DNA from: Miscanthus floridulus
Lineage: Eukaryota > Streptophyta > Magnoliopsida > Poales > Poaceae
Length of the DNA: 64,000 nt
NCBI RefSeq assembly: GCF_019320115.1
Contig: NC_089593.1
Location: forward strand, 13,420,789-13,484,788
Direction of reading: 5' to 3'
Shown here: in pieces, positions 23,320 to 34,651 of the stretch
Layout of the letters: each line of letters opens with the position of its first letter
Position numbering within the stretch: position 1 is the stretch's first letter
The notes under the pieces: generated by a model
What the model saw: only the letters and a program-made list of their open reading frames with translations
What the model was told of the DNA's origin: nothing
The model's database searches: none
Program-made: the position numbers and the translations under genes

Positions 23320-23339
23320 TTGATGACTCCACTAGGGAC
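23320..23339 (+). other. Primer-binding-site-like sequence
   Basis: TTGATGACTCCACTAGGGAC starts seven bases after the 5' LTR, the expected place for the tRNA primer site. The form is close to the sites seen in other grass Tat elements, with likely mutations. I did not identify the tRNA. Confidence 0.5.
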
Positions 23340-23545
23340 GATTGGTTTGGCTATCTCTTATAGCCGATATCTCTGACCTAGCCTTACTTCTTGTTGATCT
23401 ATCTTCTTGTGCTCGCCATTACCGTTGCATCTGGCCCAAAAGGCCGATCGCATCTGATTTTGACCCCTTGTGATCTTTGTTTGCGACTTTGCAGCAAGTT
23501 GCGCTGCTTATTGGAAAATTCAGGAAGGCGGTCAAGTTATAAACC

Positions 23546-24640
23546 ATGGAGTACCAAGGTGTTGCATCACAATATTACTACAATCACCTTGAGGTACAAC
23601 TTGCAAAAGCATCTTATTATTCTAATAGTTATTTTGCAAGTTTTATGAGCTCTCATGTTGGTGTTGCTAGCTGTAATGATACTAGATATGTTACATCGAC
23701 TAATACTTTTATTAATGCTCCTCATAATACACATCATGATTATGAATATTATGGTCAAGAGCCAATGTCAATTGTAAATTATTTGAGTTTTGATGCTACT
23801 AGCAATATACAACATGTAAATCCTTATTCATCGGCTATAAGTTCATAATATGTGGTTCCATCACATGACATGCCGATAAATGAGAGAATTGGCTATGATA
23901 ATTCTAATTATTTAGCCAATTGCTCTCAAAATTTAGCACCATATGCCAATGCTAATATTCATAATTCGCCTTCACATGTTACTCCCAACTCGAGCCGAAT
24001 TAATGAAAATTCAGCAAAGTATTTAAGTGCTAAGACTCATGATTCGGCTTCATGTGTTACTAGTAACCATAGCCGAATTAATGAAAACTTAGCACCTTAT
24101 GCAAAGATCAATGCCCACAATTTGGCTTTGTATTTTGCTCATGACCATAGCCGAATTAGTGAAATTTTAGCAAGGCATTTGAGTGCTAATTCTCATGATT
24201 CGGCTCCACATATTGCTAATAATTATAGCCGAATTAATGAAAATTCAGCATTGTGTGCACATGCAAACATTCATAATTCGGCTTTATATGATGCTCTCAA
24301 ATCAAGCCGAATCGATGAAGATTTAGCCCAGACTAGAAATCCATATGGCTCCTCTAAATGGAAGGTGCCCGCGTATCATAGACCGTACCCGTTATGCATT
24401 GATTAAATAAAAACTCCTAATGGATGGTGGGTACCAGATTTTTATGAATTTAGTGGTGAAGATGATAATACCGCTGTGGAACACATTAGTATATATCTCT
24501 CACAACTGGGTTTTGCCTGTAAAGAAGACTATATGAGAGTGTGAAATTTTCCTTTATCTCTTACTAGTATTGCCTTTGCATGGTTTTGCCTCGGTGCACT
24601 GCTGGTTCATGGTCTTAATTAGAGGAGCAATTCTATGAAT
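23546..24640 (+). pseudogene. Gag relic of the old Tat element
   Basis: The frame opens at MEYQGVASQYYYNHLEVQL, meets a stop at 23846, resumes at 23852 in the same phase and runs to 24406. After that comes a capsid-like block (FYEFSGEDDNTAVEHISIYLS, then FPLSLTSIAFAWF) with several stops. The capsid block is the conserved Tat gag segment. The N-terminal part carries a 26-residue tandem repeat. It cannot make a full gag. Confidence 0.75.
23993..24330 (+). repeat. 78-bp in-frame tandem repeat in gag
   Basis: Units start at 23993, 24071, 24149, 24227 and 24305, exactly 78 bases apart, each beginning AGCCGAAT and encoding S-R-I-(N/S/D)-E-x plus about 20 variable residues rich in Asn, His, Ser and Ala. 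A weaker unit precedes at about 23915. Units differ by many substitutions but share length, so the array is old yet held in frame. Confidence 0.88.
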
Positions 24641-25069
24641 ATTTTGGAAAGGCTGATGAGAAAAGGCCGATCATAGTTGAGTCATTAGCTAAAAGAGGAC
24701 TGCTAGTGGGCATGAAGGATGATTCAGATAGAAGCAAAGGTTTGGCTACAAAAGCCGAACAACGCAATATCATTTCCAAATCAACCATATATCAAGAAAC
24801 AAGTCTTGCTACAGAAAAGCATGAGAAGTGCAAGAAAATAGCTAGACTTGATTTTTTAAGCGCAAGAAAATAGCTAGACCTGATTTTTTAGGAGATAAAG
24901 GTGTTGTACACTTATCTAGTGATTACCGCATCATTGATGGAGATCAAGCCCCTACAAGCAACAAAGGAGGTTGCTTGCCTGCTCAGAATTGGTTGAGCCA
25001 ACTTTAAAGTTAGCTGAGTCAATTGCTGCCTTCCCTGAGTCAGCTAGGCCGACTTCCCAATCGGCTAGG

Positions 25070-26928
25070 TGAAAGCTCTAGTTTGGTTTTGGTGAATTGA
25101 TGAAACCCTAAGTGCTAACCTAGTTTATCAAGTAATCATGAGATAGGTAGCACATTCCAAGTGGTGAAGCAAATGAAGATCATAGCATGATGACGATGCC
25201 ATGGTGATGATCAAGTGCTTGGACTTGGAAAGAAGAAAGAGAAAAACAAAAAGCTCAAGGCAAAGGTATAAACCATATGAGCTATTTTGTTTTGGTGATC
25301 AAGACACTTAGAGAGTGTGATCACATTTAGGTTTGATAGCCGTACTATTAAGAGGGGTGAAACTCGTATTGGAATGCGGTTATCAAAGTGCCACTAGATG
25401 CTCTAACTCATTGCATTTGCATTTAGGATCTAGTGGAATGCTAACACCCTTGAAAATGTTTGTGAAAATATGCTAACACATGTGCACAAGGTGATACACT
25501 TGGTTGACACATTTGAGCAAGGGTAAAGAAGTTAGAGGTGAAAATAAGTTAGTCTCGCTGGTCACAAGGTGACCAGACACTGGTCCTAGAGGAACCAGCG
25601 CGTTCGGTCAGTTGTTACAACAAAGATGCTGGCGTCGGTCAGATGACCAGATGCTGGGTCGCTCAACGACTGGACGCTGGCAAGGTGCGTCAGGTCCTGT
25701 TGTCGGGCAGCGCACAGAGGCTAGGGTCTCTGATCGGGCGATGGAAGGGTCTGGTCGTGCTTGACCGGACGCGTTCGGTGGGCGAAAAGCGTTTCTAGAA
25801 CCTTACTGGAAACGACCGGACACTGGTAGCTTAGCGTCCGGTCAGTTATAGCGCAGCGTCCAGTCAACTCAAGTTACCGTTGAGTTTGGGACACGTGGCT
25901 GTCGTCGGGTGACCGGACGCTAAGGTCCAGCGTCCGATCAACATGACCGGAGCGTCCGGTCAGCCCGCGTTGTGCCCAGTGAAGGAGTACAACGGCTCTA
26001 TTTCATGGGGGCTTCTATTTAAGCCCCATGGCCGGTTGAAGCTCATACCCTTTAGCAATTTTCATTGACATAGCAACCTTGTGAGCTTAGCCAAAGCCCT
26101 TTCACTCATCTCCATCATTGATTCATCATCTTTGTGAGATTGGAAGTGAATCCAAGTGCATTGCTTGAGTGATTGCATCTAGAGCCACTTGGTGTTCGTG
26201 TTTCGCTATGGATTTCGCTTGTTACTCTTGGTGGTTGCTGCCACCTAGATGGCTTGGAGCAGCGAGGATCGTCGAGCGGAGGTTGGTGATTGTCTCCGGC
26301 TCTGATCATGGTGATTGTGAGGAGTTCTTGACCTTTCCTCGGCGGAGAGCCAAAAGGTACTCTAGTGGATTGCTCGTGGCTTGTGTGATCCTCATTTTGT
26401 GTTGGTTGTGCGGCACCCTATTGAGGGTTTGGCATGTGAAGCCAATTAGCGCGTGAACCTCCAAGTGAGTGAATCGCCACAATGAGGACTAGCTTGCCGG
26501 CAAGCAAGTGAACCTCGGTAAAAATCATTGTGTTCATCATTGATTCCGAGGTGATTGGTCTTCATTGTTATTCATTCTTGTGATTGATTGGTTCCTTCAT
26601 CTATATGGCGGTATAACCTTCTTGATCACTCTCATTACATTACCGCAAACTAGTTGTCAAGCTCTTTAGTGTAGCTAGTTGTGAGAGCTTGCTTGCTTAG
26701 TTGATGTGGCTCTTTAGTTAGCCTTTGAGAGCACACTAACATAGGATAGTGTCTTAGCTATTTTGAGAATAGATACTATCTAAACTAGAATTGTGGTAGG
26801 TGGCTTACATTTTGAGTAGGCTAGCACAACACTTGCTTCGCCTCATAATTGTCTAACCATTTTGTTAAGTGTTGTTGTAGAAATTTTTATTAGGCCATTC
26901 AGCCCCCTCTAGCCATTAGGACCTTTCA
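25070..26928 (+). mobile_element. Solo LTR, Copia-like TGAAAG family
   Basis: Starts TGAAAGCTCTAGTTTGG and ends AGGACCTTTCA, 1859 bp, flanked by perfect CTAGG duplications (25065-25069 and 26929-26933). No internal region is present. It holds GACCGGACGC / GTCCGGTCA arrays at 25560-25990. Relative of the inverted solo LTR at 17517-19543. It interrupts the gag region of the old Tat element. Confidence 0.92.
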
Positions 26929-27119
26929 CTAGGCCAACTACCTTTATCACCTACCCTAAGTTGGCTAGGCTGACTTCCCAGTTAGCTAGGCCGACTACCC
27001 CTACTAGTGCCCAAGTCAGCCTAGCCGACTTCTAGTCAGCTAAGCTGACTTTCTCGGTTCTGGCAGCCGCCGATGCATCTTCAGATGATTCAACACCTAT
27101 TATTGATCGTTCTCTGGAG

Positions 27120-27810
27120 ATGAAGAGCAACATCATTCAAATCAAGGACGTGAACTTCTCTAACATGATCAACAAGGTAGAGAACACAAATATTTTGCTC
27201 AAATTCCAATCCGGTCATACTATTTCAATTTCTGCATCTGTTAGAGATATCCTTGCTAATAGTTGTAAAAGATCGAATGAGAAAGACATTTTATTTGTAG
27301 ACGATAACATAAAATCAGATTCTATTGGCCAACACATTGTTCCATTTGGCAAGGCTGATAGTGGTAGTTCGTCAAAGCAAAAGCTTCTTAAAAGCAATTA
27401 CAAAGGTGTGGCCAAATGGATTGGTGTCAAATCTGATCCATTCGTTTGCCTAGCTTTAAAGTCGACTCCACAAAAGAATCGGCTAAGGAAACCAAATTAC
27501 ACTTTTGACCTTACTTTTTGTGATCATGTCTTAGATATCTTGCTCAAGAATAATTTTATTAGAATCATTTATCACAATGCTTTGCCATATATTTAAAATT
27601 TAGAAGAGCTTACATATTGCAAATGGCATAATTCTTTTGATCATAATACTTATAATTGCAATATGTTTCATCGAGTGATCCAATCGGCAATTGATAAAGG
27701 ACGATTGAGATTTTCTGAAGCTCAACAAATGGACCAATTGGATTCAATTGGTCTTGATGGCAAACAGGTTTTGAATCAGCTTGCATTAGCCGATTCGCTC
27801 AAAGATTAAG
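27120..27810 (+). pseudogene. Gag C-terminal relic with zinc-knuckle-like motif
   Basis: An open frame (27120-27596) continues past a stop into LEELTYCKWHNSFDHNTYNC and a following VIQSAIDKGRL, the motif block that closes gag in grass Tat elements. It equals the YCGFHNTNSHSINDC block of the young element at 49540-63646. The N-terminal piece contains a lysine-rich stretch without other motifs. Confidence 0.65.
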
Positions 27811-28059
27811 GCTGGAATGCCAAGAGAGAGATGTGGAGCCCTCAAGTGAAGACAAGGTTGTTGTCCATAAACAGCAAATAAAATATATTTTAGAGGACAA
27901 CAAAGTTATCATAGTTCCAGAAGACACTGGGGGGCAGGTGAAATCTCTCTAGCCAAAGCAAATGCCGATTGATCTCGTTGAGAAGGGGAATCGGCTAAGG
28001 ATCCTCTTTTGGAGCATGTTTTCAAGATGGTGAAGAGGAGGATGCTCACAAAGCTATTG

Positions 28060-28787
28060 AAGGAAAAGGCCACGACAAACAAAAGAGTAGAAGGCCGAAG
28101 CTCAGCTTCGAGGAACTTCTAGCTAAATACAAGAAGGTAGTAGAAGCAAATATCACTAATCGGCCAAAGAAAGTCCAATCATCAAAATTGCCTCCAAAGC
28201 GCAAGTCTCAAGAGTGGAATTGGCAAGGAGATAGATCGCACGTAGCAGCAACATATTTTCCTTTTGAGCAGCCAATTCCCATGTCATATGGACCACAACC
28301 CACATATTTTCATCCTTATTCATCTGGGGGCTGGTTTGATCAAGAGGCACATGTTGCACCATATTTTAGGCCACAATATGTAGAGTATGCAGCTCCTAGA
28401 TATTTAGAGAGATCATCATCTTATAAAGACTATTTTGATCAAAGTTGGTCCAGAGCTCAACCGAAGAAGAAAGTGGTAAAGCAAATTTACCGCGTGAAGT
28501 ATGATGGCCGAAAGAAGAAGAGTTTAGATCTAAATTTAACTATCAAAAAGCCAATTACATTGCTGAAAAATCTAGCTATTGATGGCAAAGAAATAAGGAA
28601 ATCATCTATTGATATTCTAGGTGCCAAATCTGAACAAAAGAAGGTGAGAGTGCCCAAAATTAAGAAAGATTTGCCACTGTCCAAAACAGAAATAAAATCG
28701 ATATGCTCAATCGGTTTACTAAAGTGGCAAGAAAAGAAGTTACAAAAGCTTAGTGCAGAGAAGCTAAAAGAAAAGGGCTTGGCATAG
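28060..28787 (+). pseudogene. Gag-pol linker relic, lysine/tyrosine-rich
   Basis: Reads RPKLSFEELLAKYKKVVEAN, then PPKRKSQEWNWQGDRSHVAA, a Tyr/Pro-rich stretch and a basic Lys-rich C-terminal part ending at 28787. This block is a recurrent hypothetical portion of grass Tat polyproteins with no known fold. The protease that should follow is absent. Confidence 0.55.
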
Positions 28788-29159
28788 GTTCCTAAAGAAA
28801 GTATTCAAGCTTAGAAGGATGATTCTCAAGCAAGTGGTGCAACAAAGGCAAAGGAAAGAAGGAGATTCAAGAAATAATTATCAAGTTGGAGGTTTGCGTT
28901 GAATCATCAAAATCTTTGGTCATGGCATCATCCATATTCTCTGTCTATGCCTATGTGGAATTCATCCTATGGTATATATGGTTATCCCTTAGCTCCTTAT
29001 TTTGATCCTTGGTGTGGATCTTTATGTGATGGAGGGTTGCCAAATTATTATGCTTACCAATGATGAAGAGCCGAAATATTTTGTATCGGCTATGCATACT
29101 CATGTGGATGAATTCATATGGCCGATATTTTGATATCGCCCTTAGTGTAAAAATATAGC

Positions 29160-29650
29160 CAATGAATGCTTGTGACCATCATGCTATTAGAAAGCCCCAT
29201 GGAATTTACTTTGATGGCTTTAAAGCTCGTGGGGCATGATATATGCATTTTGGATTTACTTCATGGATGTGATAATATGATTAATCGGCTTACAAATGAG
29301 GCTAAGTTGGCATTGTTATTGTTTCTCCCAACGGTGCTAAAATTGAGATGTCAAGCTGATTAAATTTCTATTGTACCAACAATCAAACCGAATACGAAGC
29401 TCTCTTATTCGGGTTGATTATGTTGTGTTCCGTGGAGGTAAAACATGTTAAAGCCTATGGTGATTATTTGCTAGTGGTGCAGCAAGTTGCTGGTGAATTT
29501 CAATGCTTAGAGGGTCACTAAGAGCTTGTCTTAATGCTTGCCTTGGTATTATTGACTATTTTGCCGAATTCCGAATTTGGCATATTCCGAGGCATGAAAT
29601 CAAAAGGCCAACATGTTAGCTCAACAAGCATATGGCTATGACATCGGTGG
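29160..29650 (+). pseudogene. Archaeal-type RNase H relic
   Basis: Frame-broken sequence gives GIVIVSPNGAKIEM, then NQTEYEALLFGL and AYGDYLLVVQQVAGEF, which correspond in order to the second RNase H of the young element (GAGILLISPQG, NNQAEYEALLRGL, FGDSELVINQLNG). At least one frameshift and several stops occur. This domain defines Tat-lineage elements. No reverse transcriptase precedes it within the element. Confidence 0.7.
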
Positions 29651-29840
29651 GCGTAATTTTCATATTCAAGAACAGCCGATGCATGAAAGTTTAAATTTTT
29701 TCATACAGGTACAGACCAATTGGCTAAGCCAACTAACCTAGTCGGCTAGGCCAACTCCTTCAAGTCGGCTAAGCCAACTCCCCCGTTACCAGCTTGGTTA
29801 ATTCGCCCGAGAAGATTGGAGGACTTCCTTACTGAAATAT

Positions 29841-31073
29841 TTGCGTCATCCAAGTGCTAAAATTGATAAGGGTGTTCAACGGAGCGCTTTCAAGTATGTA
29901 TTGCGTAATGGTGAGCTCTATCGAAGAACCATCGAAGACTTGTTGCTTAAGTGTTTGGGATCTGATCAAGTAAGAGTGGCTATGGGAGAAGTCCATGAAG
30001 GCATTTGTGGTACGCATCAATCGGTCCCAAAGATCAAGTGATTATTGCGTAGAGACGGTTTTTATTGGCCTACTATGATGGCCGATTGCTTTCGTTACTA
30101 CAAAGGTTGCGAAGAGTGCCAAAAATTTGGAAATATTCAGCTTGTGTCTGCTGCTATGCTTCATCCTATAATCAAACCATGGACTTTTCGTGGTTGGGGG
30201 CTAGACTTCATTGGCCAAATACATCCTCCATCTTCAAAGGAACACCGATTTATGTTGGTTGCTACGGATTACTTTACTAAGTGGACCAAAGCACTTTCTT
30301 TGAAGAATATGACTCATAACGAGGTAATTGAGTTCATCACTGAGCATATTATTCATAGATTCAGCATCACTCAAACATTAACTACAGATCAAGGGACCTC
30401 GTTTATGTCCAAAGAGGTGAGGGAATTTGTCGAATTATATAAGATCAAGTTGCTTAATTCATCTCCATACTATGCTCAAGCTAATGGCCAAGCTGAGTCT
30501 AGTAATAAGACTTTGATCAAGCTCATCAAAAAGAAGATTCAGGAGAATCCAAGGAGGTGGCATGAAGTTTTGTTTGAGGCTCTATGGGCACATCGCATTT
30601 CAAGGCATGGTGCTACAAAGGTTACTACTTTTGAGTTAGTATATGGTCAAGAGGTTGTGTTGCCTGTCAAGGTGAATTTGGATGCATATAGTCTTGCTAA
30701 GTAAAATGATCTATCAATTGTTGTGTATCATGATTTGATGATGGATAACATCGATAAGGTGACTAATATGAGATTAAAAGCTCTCAAGGAAATAGAGAAA
30801 GATAAAGCTCGAGTTGCCAAAGCATACAACAAGAAAGTCAAGAGCAAATCCTTCCAAGTGGGAGAATTAGTATGGAAAACCATACTACCAATTGGATCGA
30901 AGCGCAATCAATTTGGCAAGTGGTCACCAAATTGGGAGGATCCTTACAAAGTGATGAAAGTCATATTCGATGATTCTTATTTGCTAGAGACATTACAAGG
31001 TGAACGTCTCACAAGAGCAATCAACGGGAGGTATTTGAAAAGGTACTTTCCAAGTATTTGGCAAGAAGCCTAA
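29841..31073 (+). pseudogene. Integrase of the old Tat element
   Basis: Three adjoining frames (29841-30041, 30045-30704, 30723-31073) cover integrase. HEGICGTHQS and GCEECQKFG supply the HHCC zinc ligands. WGLDFIGQ, TTDQGTSF and GQAESSN supply the D, D and E catalytic residues. The C-terminal part (GELVWKTILPIGS, FGKWSPNWEDPYKV) is the non-chromodomain tail of Tat integrases. Stops at about 30039 and 30702 interrupt it. Confidence 0.85.
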
Positions 31074-31235
31074 GTGCTCTCCAAATAATGGTTGATACAT
31101 GTATCATCCTTAGAACAAAAATGGCCGATGTATACATCGCCCTTAGTCGCTGAGCAACCGATGAGATGGGTATCGTCGCTACTTGGCTTTGTTTTGTTTC
31201 ATTAAGTATTTTCAGGTTTATGCATCATTCACTTA

Positions 31236-31252
31236 AAAATAGAGGGGGCATA
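31236..31252 (+). other. Polypurine tract
   Basis: AAAATAGAGGGGGCATA directly precedes the 3' LTR, the position where plus-strand priming occurs. Confidence 0.8.
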
Positions 31253-32178
31253 TGTTGACAACCAAAATTGTCCATTTTATGAAGTTGTCAAAATATGGAA
31301 CGGGCTTTACCATTGCATTCCTCTTGTCGAGACGGTCAAAAAACATATATGGAACATCTAATTCAGAGTCTGGATGAAGGAGTTGTTCCCTCAAGAAAAT
31401 CTCATGTTACCAGAACTTCTGACCCCTGTCGGAACCTCTGATTTTCGCTTGGAGGTTCTAAGTTTGTGCGAAAATCAGAACTTCTGATCCCCTATTAGAA
31501 CTTCTGATTTTCTCCTAGAAGTGCTGACTTTGTGCGGAAATCAGAACTTCTGAACCCCCGTCAAAACTTCTGATGTTCGCTTGGAGGTGTTGGCTTTGCG
31601 CGAAAATCAGAACTTCTGACCCCCTGTCAGAACTTTTGATTTTCGCAGTCTGAATCAGGGAGAGTCCAAACTCGATCCCAACTCTTCCAAACTCATGAGA
31701 AACTTGGAGATTAAGTCTTGAAGAGGTTTTCTACTGGGATAAGACCACCCCCTCTATATATATGAGAGGATCATGGCCAATTAAGTTTCCATCTATCTAA
31801 TCGTCAAACAAATCAATCTACTACCTCTACTCCAACCCTTTTACCCTCTTCTCCAACCTCCAAGCTGTTCATCCCTTGATCCGACGACCAAGGATGGCAT
31901 CCTAGGCTTGCCGGCCGACCTAGGGCAACCCGGCGACGTCCTTGCCCTGACGGGGTCCCTCCTGGGAGAGAGTTTCAATGGTTTCTTTGCTAGTTTGCCT
32001 AGAAACTAGCTGGTTCTTCGTCACGCAAGTACGTTGGTTATCCTTTGGTGGTTTGCTTGTAAACCTCTCTGTTTTTCACCACGAAAGAGTGACATCCTCG
32101 CTGCGTTCTTCAGTCCGTAGCGGCTTGGGCGTCCAAGGCCCTTTTGGTGTGTGATTCGGATCACTTTCGACATCAACA
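31253..32178 (+). repeat. 3' LTR of the old Tat element
   Basis: 926 bp, TGTTGACAACC to CATCAACA. Aligns end to end with the 5' LTR once the Copia insertion is removed, with many substitutions, so the element is old. TATA-like CTATATATATGAGAGG lies near 31752. Confidence 0.88.
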
Positions 32179-32703
32179 GATATGTTAGGGGGGGGGGCAG
32201 GGGGGAGCATGGCCCCTGGCTCCGCCACTGCTCCACAGCACCCTCTTACTCCCATGGGAGAAGTCTATTCCAGAATGGACCTAACTGCCATCCATTAGAT
32301 CCTATTTACAACACATTAATTACAGAAGAGATGATGAAGGGAGCAATGAGGTAAAATAAATGAGTGCATTCTGGTTCCAATCTTTCTGTCTTGTAGGATC
32401 TGTGAAACCGGCATCATTCTCCATTCTGCAGCTATCTTTTTAGGAATGGACATAGCAGACGAGGGATATGTTGGATGCAAGGAAACGTGGTGACTGCCTT
32501 CAAAGACAGATTTTAGGGCAGCAATTAATTGTTACAGTCAGGTGGGCATGTGTTTCTTGTTCATGAAAAGCCCTTAAGAGCCCCCAGATATATCACTCAA
32601 ATGTAGCTGTAGAGACCGGGGTAGTCTAGTTTATTCCATCTGTCTAAAACAAAAGGAACACTCCAATGTAGTTTATTCTTCTTTCCCTGTGTTTGTTTCA
32701 CAG
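32179..32703. other. Intergenic with transposon scraps
   Basis: A G-run (about 32187-32207) and a possible half-MITE (TCCATCTGTCTAAAACAAAAGG near 32637) are visible. No gene. Confidence 0.35.
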
Positions 32704-32958
32704 TTTGTCAATGTGGGGACAATGGTATCACCGACTGTATTCGCCAGAAGCCTGTGCTACCTTATGTGTGACCAACTTGATGCTGCCCTCCGTGATGCAA
32801 TGCAAGCACATATCATCTACCCTGATTGGCTGACAACATTATTGTACATGCAGGCAGTTGCATTATCCAAGCTAAACATGCGAAGTGACGCCATGGACAT
32901 GTTGAACGAGGCATCACAACTAGAAGAGAGGAGGCAAAAGAGCACAAAAGTTTCTTGA
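32704..32958 (+). pseudogene. Last exon of a BSK-type receptor-like cytoplasmic kinase
   Basis: After a good acceptor (TTTGTTTCACAG, ending 32703) the frame reads VGTMVSPTVFARSLCYLMC, then LRDAMQAHIIYPDWLTTLLY and MQAVALSKLNMRSDAMDMLN, to a stop at 32956-32958. This is the C-terminal TPR part of brassinosteroid-signalling kinases, which sit at the plasma membrane below the BRI1 receptor. The residues before SLCYL suggest one missing codon. No kinase exon is seen upstream: the nearest 12 kb is retrotransposon. It is an isolated exon or the tail of a disrupted gene. Confidence 0.75.
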
Positions 32959-33600
32959 CATCGTCAGCTCAGAGAAGGGGCGGATCCAATACACAAGGAG
33001 AGGGGGCACGTGCCCCCCTCAAATTCTGGGTTTCCAAAGAAAATATACCTTATTTCATATAGCTATAGAGGTCCATCAGTAACAAGCCGTCACTCAAAAT
33101 TCGTGCTAGTTCCACCCCTGTTTCCCACCTTGTAAAAAGCGCTTAGTATATTGCGTGGTTTAGAATTAGAAGTTAGGAAAAGTGAAAACTGCAGAGATGC
33201 TCTTTGCTCCCTGGACTCTGGAGCCCTGTGATGAAAATCCATTTGGTTTGGCACTTCTATGATAGGTTATTCATTTTTTGGTCCCATGTATATAGCATCC
33301 GTTGCATGGGAGTTCAGAACTTAATATAGGTTGCTGGTTCTTCGGGAGGGCCCCTGTCGCCGAAGCTAATAATTAAACATGTCTTTGCTTGTGAAAAACG
33401 GTTTCTCTGGGCATTAATTCCATTAATATAGATTGTTAGTAATAGTAACTCGAGCTGTTTGTGCATTACTGGTGTCTCCATGTGCTCTCTCTCTGAGGAA
33501 CAATGCTGCTGTGTTGATGCTGCGGCAATCTATGCAGCCTGGAACCTGCATCCAGGATAGCAGGGATGGAAGTGGTACGGTTACGGATAGATTTCAGGTA
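32959..33600. other. Intergenic, no gene seen
   Basis: A stretch at about 33500-33597 ends at CAG|GTATAC and could be an exon (NNAAVLMLRQSMQPGTCIQD in one frame), but I recognise nothing and give it no weight. Confidence 0.3.
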
Positions 33601-34025
33601 TACTCAAAGTTCCCAATAAAGCCTTCTAATTTAGGAACTTTAGCAAGAATGGAAAAAAATTATTTCCAACAGTTCTCGATTCCACCTCCTAATTTTTCCG
33701 CGTTTGGAAAAAATAGATTGGTCGCGTGGATATATCCGTGCGCGCTGGAGACGTGCGTATATCCAATGGTGGAAGAACGTGGGAAAGAATAAAGAGTGGA
33801 AAAAGGTTCTTGATACAAATATACAAGAGAGAAAGAATACATAAAAGTGGTTAGGATAATTTAGAAATAGTATAGAATTCTTGACGTAGAATTGTCTCCT
33901 AGATTTTAAGAGTGAATTATTAAAAACTGTTAGAGATGGTATTATTTATTCCTTCTAATAGTTTTTGGCGAGCTGGAAAACTCCATGGATTTGGGAAAAA
34001 ATTATTGGGAACTCTTGAGATGCTC
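33601..34025. mobile_element. Possible Tourist-like MITE
   Basis: The left part reads ACTCAAAGTTCCCAATAAAG. The reverse complement of the right part reads AGAGCATCTCAAGAGTTCCC followed by AATAATTTTTTCCC. The shared GTTCCCAATAA in inverted orientation suggests imperfect terminal inverted repeats. Exact ends and target duplication are not certain. Confidence 0.45.
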
Positions 34026-34651
34026 TAGTTCAATATCGATTTTTTCCCGGATACGAATACGTCATTCAAATACGAATATGGATTCAAATATGAATAAAAA
34101 ACTATCGAGTAGATGCATCTTTGAAAATTCCTGCTGCCTCTCCACTCTAGTTGTGTGTCGCGATCGATCCAATCCAATTGCTAGCATCTCGATTGGCCAG
34201 TACTCTGTGCTTCAAACTAATTAAGAGCAAGCCAGGAATATGATCACACGGCCGGAAAGGGCTTTAATAAATCCTCAGACTGAGTATTGATCTCGTTTAT
34301 CATATAGTTGGTCCCTGAGAATACACTGGTTTAATTTACAGATTATAATGCATGGCTGCGTACCTGACAAGTCCGGTGCCGACTCTAGAATCTGGACGGC
34401 TGTGGACGGTGTGTCCACAACTCTACTTCTTTCTTTTTCCCGTAAATATTCTGATGGGGGAATCAATCAACATATATGTAAAAGAACTAAAGAAGAGCGA
34501 CGAGAATGAGACCAACAAATTAAACTCCATGACTGTTTTTGTTGCCATTTCTCTTGTTGCATCCTCCAAATTGGTAACCACTCAGCAACTTTATGTCTGT
34601 TGTGACAGTCCTGTTTGGGTTGGCTGTACAATACTACGTACATATACTTAA
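34026..34651. other. Intergenic, no gene seen
   Basis: No coding motif. The last five bases (CTTAA, 34647-34651) are the target-site duplication of the adjoining chromovirus. Confidence 0.5.

Larger units (their letters stand above)
20276..32178 (+). mobile_element. Old Ty3/Gypsy element, Tat lineage, defective
   Basis: Both LTRs begin TGTTGACAACCAAAATTGTC and end TCAACA: 5' LTR 20276-23313 (containing a Copia insertion) and 3' LTR 31253-32178. Between them lie a primer-site-like sequence, gag relics, an archaeal-type RNase H relic, integrase and a polypurine tract. Protease, reverse transcriptase and the usual RNase H are not recognisable, and a solo LTR sits at 25070-26928. The Tat assignment rests on the extra RNase H with NQTEYEALLFGL and the integrase without chromodomain. 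Flanks TGATT and GATAT do not match, so the target-site duplication is lost or altered. Confidence 0.85.
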
